From Asterionellopsis glacialis (taxonomy: Eukaryota > Bacillariophyta > Plagiogrammaphyceae > Rhaphoneidales > Asterionellopsidaceae): 16,056 nucleotides of DNA. Both the position numbers and the translations under genes were made by a program. Position 1 is the first letter of the stretch. Each line of letters begins with the position of its first letter. The stretch covers positions 1 through 16,056 of the forward strand of contig WKLE02004023.1 of NCBI GenBank assembly GCA_014885115.2, written 5' to 3'. A model generated the notes under the pieces. That model did not search any database. It was not told where the DNA came from and was given only the letters and a program-made list of their open reading frames with translations. This document shows, piece by piece, positions 9,254 through 16,056 of the stretch.

Positions 9254-10049
9254 AGTAATACAGTATGACAATTGTCAATTGTTGGTAGAGACTCTGACTT
9301 CACAAAAATTATCTCTCGTCCAATAAATTTCGTAGCTCATTCCTGAGGCGGCATGCGTTCAAAAATTTGTACACATTTGACAGGATCTTGTCCTTCTTGA
9401 ATGTTGCTATGCTTGTCGTCGTTATTGTTTTTCGATCATCAGACAAGCATGAGGAAAATATCTTCTTTGAATAAGGTTATCAACTCGATCAGTTCGGGCA
9501 CTGAAAGATAGGAAAGAGATTCCGAAATATTTCATATTGCACAAACATTGACGAAGACTTGCTCACTAAGTGAGTAAGTTACTTGCAACACTACAATCAA
9601 TGCATATAGGGTATAAAGTAAATATTTTCAAATCCAAGTAGATTAAAAGTGATCTCATAGTCTGGTGAAATCAGACCGTCTGGGGGAGTTTTGTTGTTTT
9701 AAACGAAATCACCAAAGCGTCCTTTACAGTATTGTAACAAACATTTCATAAATAGAAAGGAGGTTGTTCCCTTTCCTTTTGTGGGTATCTTAAAGTTAAG
9801 CGGGTCAAAAGTGCCATACGGCTTCGTCTGACGGTCCCCCTAATCTAAATTCCCCAGGTAACGCCCTCAATCCAAAAAATCTCTATGATCGTACCGGTAC
9901 ATTCACAGGGTCGGTCCCCGACTCCTTTGTCTCACATACAGTAGATTGGAGAAGAGCGCACAACAGAACGGGAGAGACGGACATAATAGGCTTCTAACAC
10001 ATTAAGGTTCGGTTAGTACGCAGTTAGTTCGTTAGTTAGTTTGGTAGTC
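9254..10049. other. Intergenic region without a supported gene
   Basis: No open frame of note on either strand. It contains small hairpins, such as GTCTG-gtgaaat-CAGAC at about 9661-9677 and the CTCACTAAGTGAG dyad at about 9562-9574. The stretch 9800-9960 is richer in GC and CpG than its surroundings. GTACCGGTAC lies at 9894-9903. From 10004 to 10045 the words GTTAGT and GTTAGTTCG recur, leading into the 11-bp tandem array. No tRNA or other RNA gene was recognised. Confidence 0.55.
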
Positions 10050-10126
10050 CTACTTAGGACCTACTTAGGACCTACTTAGGACCTACTTAGGACCTACTTA
10101 GGACCTACTTAGGACCTACTTAGGAC
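10050..10126. repeat. 11-bp minisatellite, seven exact copies
   Basis: The unit CTACTTAGGAC repeats seven times without a mismatch, covering 77 bp. Including the preceding GT, each junction reads GTCCTA or GACCTA ... TAGGAC, so the array is a string of near-palindromes about one helical turn apart. It ends about 290 bp before the chosen start of the dihydropteridine reductase gene and so may lie in its promoter or 5' UTR. Confidence 0.97.
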
Positions 10127-10413
10127 TATAGACAGACAGTACTAGTCTGCCTTTGCGTGAGATTCGCGCGTCAAGGTCTCTTCACCTTCTCCTTTGGAAT
10201 CTGGGGTTCTGTTCTTCGCATTCTTCGCTTTCGACTCTTGATCAAAAAACATCAAAAAAAAATATTCTGACAACGGACAGCTTCTTCTTGTCGTTGTTGC
10301 CATCCAGAGTCATCAGACGGATATCGATAACATTTTGTACGCAGATCAAGTTCAAGACCACAAACCAAGAGTTTGGGTTCACCCTTTGGCATTTTATATC
10401 AAATTCTTTACCA

Positions 10414-11750
10414 ATGATGATCCTTTCTAGTAGGGTCACCCGTCATGCACGTTCCTTGGTGGGAAATCGTGTCCTTCCTCCGATCACATCATCAAGTTTT
10501 GAACAATCAGCATTGTCGCCATCCTTTATGAAGACAGCATCACGACGGCTATTTCATTCAACACCAACAGTATTACAAGAACCAACTGTCCTTGTTATGG
10601 GGTCATCAGGTGCACTTGGATCTGTAGTAGCCAAACATCTTGGAAACAATGTAGGCATGAGAGTTATAGGAGCTGATATTATAGATAAACCAGGTGGTGG
10701 ATGGCATCCAGATGCCTTTGTTGTAAGTTTTTTTTATTTTCGATATTGAAACAGTGAAAAAATGCTGTTTTGTGTTGCACTGCATGCTGAGCTCTCCGTT
10801 TTGAGTCTACTGTTGTTGAATGTTTGTTGTACGGCTTACCTTGATGGACTTTGTATGTTCTTTCCTTACTCACAATTATTTTCAAACAATTTTCGTCAAT
10901 CTATGTCTTAAACATAGACATTACCGTATGATGGAGAACTTTCTGATTTAACAACACGCCTTACGAAAGGAGTTGGACGAGTTTTAGGTGAGGATGGTGA
11001 AATTAATTGTATTGTTTGCGCTAGTGGTGGCTGGGAGGGTGATCCAAAATTACCTATGCCAGATGCATCTGAAGAAGACATTGAAGCAGGGGCAATTCAT
11101 TATTCCAACACAGTTGAAAATATGATCCGAATGAATTTAAATCCTGTCGTAGCTGCTGGATATGTTGCCGATCGGTACATGAGTGAAGAAGGTAAGAGGA
11201 GATTTGTTTTTAGTTGAGTTGAGTTTTGTAAGTGCTTCAAAAAGACAAGGATGTTATAATGAAGATGCATCAGTCATAAAAAGCTATTCTGATTAAATTT
11301 CCTCCTTCCTTTGCCTTGTCTTTGTTCAACAAAGGATTATTCGTTGTCATGGGAGCTGTGGCAGCATTGAATCCAACACCTGGTATGTTGGGTTATGGAC
11401 TTAGTAAGAATGCTGCGCATCATTTTGTCCATACACTTGGTGCAATGAGTGGTAAGGGTATAGGGAACAAATCTTTGAGGAAGGAAGGCAGGAAGGCACG
11501 TCGACATAGTCAGTATTTAGATACAATGACAGCAATTGGAATTTTACCATCAATGATTGATACTCCAGCAAATCGGAAAGCTGATCCCAAAGGTAATTAT
11601 GATTTATGGACTAAACCAATTGACATTGCCAAAGGAATAGAGGAGTACATTGAATACCCAGCATTGCGACCACACTCGGGCAGTCTTATCAAAGTTTCTG
11701 CTAGTAAAGGTGATGAAGGAGGAGCTGTTTTTACTTTAGTACGATCTTGA
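10414..11750 (+). CDS. QDPR: Dihydropteridine reductase with mitochondrial-type presequence, three exons
   Basis: NADH-dependent short-chain dehydrogenase that regenerates tetrahydrobiopterin from quinonoid dihydrobiopterin. Exons 10414-10722, 10918-11191 and 11335-11750 join in frame to 332 aa; the introns are 195 and 143 bp with GTAAGT/GTAAGA donors. Residues 58-70 carry the nucleotide-binding strand and GxxGxxG (MGSSGALGS). CASGGWEG (137-144) matches the VAGGW of the animal enzyme, and PGMLGYGLSK gives catalytic Y215 and K219. ILPSMIDTPANRK and SGSLIKV also match the family. A basic insert of about 15 residues (near 234-255, rich in Lys and Arg) is absent from the animal enzyme. Residues 1-50 are rich in Arg and Ser with only one acidic residue and end in RRLFHST, a typical mitochondrial cleavage context. 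The start is the first of two adjacent ATGs at 10414. An upstream in-frame ATG at 10153 is open but would put a non-family segment in front of the presequence. Mitochondrial location is inference. Confidence 0.9.
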
Positions 11751-12295
11751 GAGGGGGGAGAGAAACAAACATACACGTTGGGTAAGCGAGCGGCTTTCAG
11801 TTTTTAGAGACCCCGAAAGAACGGCCAGTACCTTCAAGTACTTTAGATAGATATGATAGAATTGATAGACAAAGCTCTCCCAGCAGAGATCTTAAGATGA
11901 ATAAGATTCTAATATAGATCACATAACCAAAATCTTTCAAAATACAAATCTGAAATACATAGGAAGCATTCCTTTTCATTCCAATTGTTTTCATTGTCAA
12001 AATTGATTCTGTACAGCCCTCAAAATGCCCCAGAAGTTTATTGACAAACATACCAACCAACAAACCCACTGGAGTTTTTAATTCGTAGTAACGGAAATAC
12101 TACAGAAATCTAATAGATGACAATAGTGTATTCAGACCGTGGTAGCAGTGGTGACTTTTCCGTGGAAGTTGACAAGAAGTACTCGTCCAAATTGAAGAGG
12201 ATTAGATTATGTGTAAAGGAGAGAAGAAATTGGACCAACACAATACTATAGCTCTCGATCCAAGAATATTATACTATAGATCGGGATCATTGCAA
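11751..12295. other. Intergenic region between convergent QDPR and the protease-ClpS pseudogene
   Basis: About 545 bp with the 3' UTR of the reductase at its left side. A 90-codon minus-strand frame at 11797-12069 has no recognisable family pattern. ACTATAG occurs twice in 12240-12285, together with a GATC-containing imperfect dyad around 12256-12290. Nothing else stands out. Confidence 0.5.
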
Positions 12296-12880
12296 TTACA
12301 ATTCATATGATAAAGAATAGAAAGGGGAATGCGCACATTGACACTCCATTGTTTTATCATTCAATCTACCCACAACACCTAATACATGTGCTACACGTTT
12401 ATGTGTATTCATAGGATCTCTGAATAGTAACACATGATAATCACTTATCGTTGGTGAACAAAAAGATGATGAAAAAGTTGTCGTAGTTGCTATATAATTG
12501 TTTGGTCCTTCTCTTACTTGCTGTGTAAGATCTATTTCAATACTTTGTAAAAATGATTGAATTTCAGTTGCACTTACAGCCTAATGTAACAAAGCATGGA
12601 AATCTGGCATTGACACCATACACAGTCCCATCTGTTCCAACTAGGGGACCTCCTAACATTCCTCCTGCTATGGCAGCATCTGTAGCTAGGACTACATATG
12701 AAACTTCATTATCTTTCGCCCCCTCTTTTTCCTTTTTCACCGCTACTATTACTATTGTTAGTTGTGGTAGCATCATCTGGAATACTTAGTCCTTTGACGA
12801 CACCACAAACAATACCAGGTGTCATGGCTTGGCCTTTTCTTTACTTACAACTTGCCATGGATTATGATTCCAAGTTAGCT
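12296..12880 (-). pseudogene. HtrA-like serine protease core followed by ClpS-like domain, frameshifted remnant
   Basis: Read on the minus strand. First comes MTPGIVCGVVKGLSIPDD (about 12805-12752), resembling the T-x-GIVS strand of trypsin-like Deg/HtrA proteases. In another frame, LATDAAIAGGMLGGPLVG and TDGTVYGVNA follow (about 12690-12610), matching the TDAAInpGNSGGPL active-site block. The catalytic Ser of GNSGG is replaced: the sequence reads GMLGG. In a third frame, AVSATEIQSFLQSIEID (from 12580) leads to DYHVLLFRDPMNTHKRVAHVLGVV and then CAHSPFY, ending at TAA 12298-12296. That last part resembles ClpS, the adaptor that hands N-degron substrates to Clp protease (YxVLLxNDpxNtxxxVxxVL ... 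AH). Frame changes fall at a G5 run near 12718-12724 and near 12581, and stop codons interrupt the frame before MTPGIV. The 5' end is missing where the CpG-free block begins. Sequencing errors could explain one shift, hardly all. Confidence 0.6.
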
Positions 12881-13041
12881 GCTGCCACAGCTATTAAAAA
12901 AATCTTTTATGAGAATTTTGTTTTAGTTCGAGTCCTGATAGTTTTTTGTTTTTTGAAGAAGACAATTGAGTACTGAATGAAAACACATAGAAATTATGTA
13001 GAAGTCACTTAGGGACACAAAGTTGTGTGATACAACCTTAA

Positions 13042-13591
13042 GAGGAAATACTCCTACAACAAAAAATACAATCACTGCCTCCAGGAGAACTCATCACTCT
13101 TGAACACCCACCTATATCCATCAATGTTGCCATCACTCCAACATTATCAACAGATTATGAAAACATGGACAATATAACATCTTCATACTTTTTAATATCA
13201 AAAATTTAAATTCAGAATAGCCCCAATATATCCATTTGAATCAGCTTTTGTTATGGCTGTACATAAATCACAAGGCAGAACATTAGAATGGATGATTCTT
13301 GGTACATTATCCAAGCAACTTAACAAAATTCAAAGAATGAAATTTGAAGCCATTTTTGTTGCATTCTCATGCATCACTGATCCCAAACATTTATGCCATT
13401 TATTTCAAATGCATTATCCAGATTACATGAAAGAACTAGAATATATTACAATATTGCAGGCCAACAAGCATCTATACACTCATGCCTACACTATTCCATA
13501 TGTACCAACAACCCCATCTAGTAGCATTATAGACATTAATTTCTTGAATATAAACTATACTACACCATTTATGTACTGTACTAAAAATTAA
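13042..13591 (+). mobile_element. Pif1/Helitron-like helicase relic
   Basis: A frame from about 13210 to 13591 reads IAPIYPFESAFVMAVHKSQG then RTLEWMILG, the conserved late helicase motif (P-AFAMTVHKSQGRTL) of Pif1-type helicases, including those of Helitron transposons. It is followed by a degraded VALSR-type motif (VAFSCITDPKHL) and a short C-terminal tail (YITILQANKHLY). In a different frame just upstream (13042-13209), IQSLPPGELITLEHPP resembles the LPGE segment that lies before the nucleic-acid-binding part of the same family. The roughly 100 residues that normally separate the two are missing. The copy therefore has an internal deletion and a frameshift and cannot be a working helicase. 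No terminal repeats or target-site duplication could be assigned, so the class of element is uncertain. Confidence 0.7.
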
Positions 13592-14349
13592 AAAAAAATT
13601 ATAGAAGTGACATCTACCTACCATATATATATATTGCTACAACACAGTTCACCACAGGAAAATTCCCCAAATGCCATATTTCTCACCTTTCTATATCCTT
13701 ATTCCTATTGGATACCACAGGTCTAGTGCCCTCCCTTGTATCACTAAAGCAGTTTCAGGCTACTGTCTGTCTATTAATTGTTGATGCATCAATTTCAGCA
13801 GTCTGTTTTTATCCCAGACATCCATATACTAATTGAAAGCTCTTGATCTCTAGCTAACAAATATTGCTATCAATGAGACTAATTCCATGTTCAAAAGTGA
13901 ATGTGTATTATTTTTATTTTATGGTAATGTATAATAAGATGATAAATACTGAATTGGCTTCATACTTAGCTTATCCAGATTGTTCTATAAGTAAAAAAAT
14001 AATGGGTCTGATTTAGGTGGACCAGTCCAGTACTGAACTGTGACAGAAATTTTTTAATCCAATTAATCAAAGCTATTAATTTTGCATGTTATTTTTTGGG
14101 GGGATGGCACAACATACCTTTTTACAGTATCAATTTCTCTTTACACAGCTGCCTATGGTTCCAGGTGCAAGACACTCCTGCATGGAACTGCACCAGTGGT
14201 TGCTAGTTGAAAATGGCTGACCATTTTGCAAGATTAATTGGAAGAGATTGGGTATGGGTGCCAATTTTTTGCTGCAAGCACATCTGTCTTGACAGAAGTA
14301 AATTCAATGGATCAACAATTTACAAACAGATGGTATTCCTTACAGTTCC

Positions 14350-14405
14350 CCAATATCCGATATCCAACACCTCACTCACAAAAAAAGTCAGATATCAGAT
14401 ATTGG
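14350..14405. repeat. Hairpin with 16-bp arms
   Basis: CCAATATCCGATATCC at 14350-14365 pairs with AGATATCAGATATTGG at 14390-14405, matching at 14 of 16 positions with a 24-nt A-rich loop. Both mismatches are C in one arm against T-equivalent in the other, as deamination would give. One arm holds the only CpG in roughly 2.3 kb. Confidence 0.8.
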
Positions 14406-14473
14406 ATAACATTCCTTAAGGTTTTGGGGGGTATGAAACAAATATCCAATCAGCTATTACTAGAGTCTACCTG

Positions 14474-15075
14474 GTACCAGTTTAAGCCAAAATGAATCCC
14501 ATCCAGTACAAAATCTTGTAGAATCTCCACAATTTTTTACCTCTCTTGCCAAAATGAATCCCATCCAGTACAAAATGCCAAAGAATCTACAGAAAAAGTC
14601 CACCAGCTCCAAGATTAAAAAATTGTGCATGATGAGAATCTGAACCATAACTCAAAGGCATTGGGATTTAAAACAATACAAAAGATAAACTTGACAATAT
14701 TTAGAATAACACTGTATCAACTGCTGATCCTGTGTTTATATATTCATGAACACTTTTATAAGCATCTGTACATTGTGTAACACAAGTGTGACACAGTTCT
14801 TTCAATGCCTTTTTTCTTCATACAGTTTTTGACACTCTCTATTGAAAGCTAAATATTTAATGAAATTCAAATAGTTGCTATTGTTTTAATGTTGTACATG
14901 CCTTTTTTATAGTTTATCTAGTGTATTGTAATTTCTTAGATCAAAAAGTTGAGTTAAGATAGATCTTGGAGGGGTGTAAGTGGGACCATTGTGGAAGAGG
15001 AAAAGAGGGAATTTTCTGTGACATGCACATTAAATGGCAAAAATGCATGGGATTCATTTCAGCTTAAACTGGTAC
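14474..15075. repeat. Inverted repeat pair about 600 bp apart
   Basis: The 27 bases at 14474-14500 (starting GTACCAGTTTAAGC) reappear inverted at 15049-15075 (ending GCTTAAACTGGTAC), identical at 25 of 27 positions. The left arm overlaps the first copy of the 29-bp direct repeat. These could be the arms of a foldback element, but no flanking duplication was seen. Confidence 0.75.
14486..14577. repeat. Direct repeat of 29 bp, 63 bp apart
   Basis: A 29-bp word beginning GCCAAAATGAATCCCATCC lies at 14486-14514 and again, without a mismatch, at 14549-14577. After five differing bases both copies continue with AGAATCT. This is a tandem duplication of a 63-bp unit. Confidence 0.9.
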
Positions 15076-15326
15076 ATGTTACAGAGAAGTTCCACAAAAC
15101 TTTTTGAGACTGAATACCATTGAATGACAGTCAGAATACTCTCAAAATAAAAGAGTGCATACTATGAAAAACCAACTCTTTTCTGCCAAGATCAAAATAT
15201 TGGAAACCCTTTTTGGACTGGACCACCACCCAAACCTAACTCCCACATATCTAAAAAGTTCATACAAAGCATCGGAACATTCACAGAACATAACAGAATG
15301 GCATAATAAAGCAATGAAATTCACAT

Positions 15327-15438
15327 TTCTGGATGGATGGCCAGGTTAAAGTGAACTTGAATTTTGGAGAGCTTGCAAATACAGCATTTTCTGGATGGAA
15401 GGATAGACTAAATTGAGCTCATTTTTTTAGAGAGCCTG
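15327..15438. repeat. Diverged tandem repeat, about 62-bp period
   Basis: TTCTGGATGGATGG at 15327-15340 and TTCTGGATGGAAGG at 15389-15402 begin two units. Both also end alike: GGAGAGCTTGC at 15365-15375 and AGAGAGCCTGC at 15429-15439. The middles have diverged, with small indels. Confidence 0.65.
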
Positions 15439-16056
15439 CGTAAAAGATGATAACCAACATAAGGTCTGATGATGGTGTGAAAACAGACTAGACCAATGGA
15501 GTCAACAACAACAACAAAACTGTGACCATGGTGCTGTCTTGACAAGATGAATCCTTTCACAAAAGAACATTGTCAAGGGACACCAATCAATTCCCATTAT
15601 TCATATTGATTGTTAGTTTGGTGTTGATAATTTCCAAATCTGATTTAAGGAGGAGAAATCTATTTTTTTTCCTAAAATTGACTTCAATGTCAATCAACTT
15701 CTGGACAAGAACACAACAATAATACTATTATCCAATTGCAATTGCATCAATGACACTATTTGATTCCCTGTCCAATTGTCTATATTTTACTTGATTGTTG
15801 CTTGGTTTCATTGTTGTTTGAGGGCATCTGTGACAGAAAACGGAGGTGCTTGTCATGGGGACATTGAAAAGCAAGTGCAAAATACCATGGTAAGTCAACA
15901 ACCAGCTGGAGTCACGACCTCAGAACACCACCCTTCTGTCTGTCTTGTCAAGTAGAATTCATTTTGTGATGGTATTTAGAACTTTGAGAACTTGCAATAT
16001 TGGAGTGCTCCTAAAACTCTTTTTCGAGAAAACTGAACTGGCCGGATCAAATTGCC

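Larger units (their letters stand above)
12931..16056. other. CpG-depleted, repeat-rich block (likely old transposable-element DNA)
   Basis: By direct count there are only seven CpG dinucleotides in 3126 bp (14358, 15273, 15439, 15841, 15915, 16025, 16043), and none between 12931 and 14357. The first 420 bp of the window contain 28. The block contains a helicase relic (13042-13591) and several degenerate repeats. No intact gene was found in 13592-16056; the short open frames there (60-85 codons) have no family resemblance. The pattern is what long-term cytosine methylation and deamination would leave. Confidence 0.8.

Noticed and set aside
9780..9960. Possible tRNA or small RNA gene in the CpG-rich stretch
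   Set aside because: No cloverleaf, no A- and B-box pair and no GGTTCRANTCC T-loop could be assembled.
10004..10126. Possible CRISPR-like array
   Set aside because: The 11-bp units are directly contiguous with no spacers, in a eukaryotic context; it is a minisatellite.
10153..10413. Upstream in-frame start for the reductase at 10153
   Set aside because: It would add 87 residues with no family match before a well-formed mitochondrial presequence that starts at the ATG pair 10414/10417.
11797..12069. 90-codon open frame on the minus strand downstream of QDPR
   Set aside because: No recognised domain, and it lies where the reductase 3' UTR is expected.
14207..14495. Two overlapping open frames of 70 and 85 codons
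   Set aside because: They cross the 14350-14405 hairpin, lack any domain pattern and sit in the CpG-depleted repeat block.
15142..15349. Overlapping 60- and 64-codon frames on opposite strands
   Set aside because: Chance frames in AT-rich repeat DNA without family resemblance.

Overview
The window looks like a piece of nuclear genome from a protist, most likely a diatom or related stramenopile. The genes are intron-bearing, with short introns (88-195 bp) that have GT(A/G)AGT-type donors and T-rich tracts before AG. Gene density is moderate, codon use is AT-leaning, and one fragment resembles a domain (DUF6824-like) that is expanded in diatoms. No bacterial-style operons or Shine-Dalgarno sites are visible. 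The organism assignment is inference.

Layout, left to right. (1) 81-786 (+): the 3' exon of a nucleotide-sugar epimerase whose N-terminal part lies outside the window. (2) 787-1884: no supported gene; a 14-bp tandem repeat and a hairpin. (3) 1885-3812 (+): a PP2C-family phosphatase in four exons (486 aa) with a hydrophobic N-terminus. (4) 3897-6999 (-): a large membrane protein with a C-terminal alpha/beta hydrolase of the bacterial extracellular-lipase type (1004 aa, or 957 aa if a hidden in-frame intron is removed). It converges on the phosphatase with only 84 bp between the stop codons. (5) 7000-8476: mostly non-coding, with strong hairpins, a decayed DUF6824-like reading frame and a cluster of GTACC-W-GGTAY palindromes. 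(6) 8477-9253 (+): an intronless FKBP-type prolyl isomerase with a basic N-terminal half. (7) 9254-10413: non-coding, ending in seven exact copies of an 11-bp unit. (8) 10414-11750 (+): dihydropteridine reductase in three exons (332 aa) with a mitochondrial-type presequence. (9) 12296-12880 (-): a broken gene with an HtrA-like serine-protease core followed by a ClpS-like domain. (10) 12931-16056: a block almost free of CpG, holding a Pif1/Helitron-like helicase relic and several degenerate repeats.

The intact genes do not form one pathway: sugar-nucleotide metabolism, phosphatase signalling, a membrane lipase/esterase, protein folding and pterin recycling appear to be neighbours by chance. 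The most unusual points are the protease-ClpS arrangement seen only as a pseudogene, the abrupt CpG desert beginning at about 12930 (zero CpG for about 1.4 kb), the membrane-anchored bacterial-type hydrolase, and palindromic TAGGAC/GTCCTA and GTACC-W-GGTAC motifs that recur in the intergenic regions. No clearly new multi-gene system is visible.
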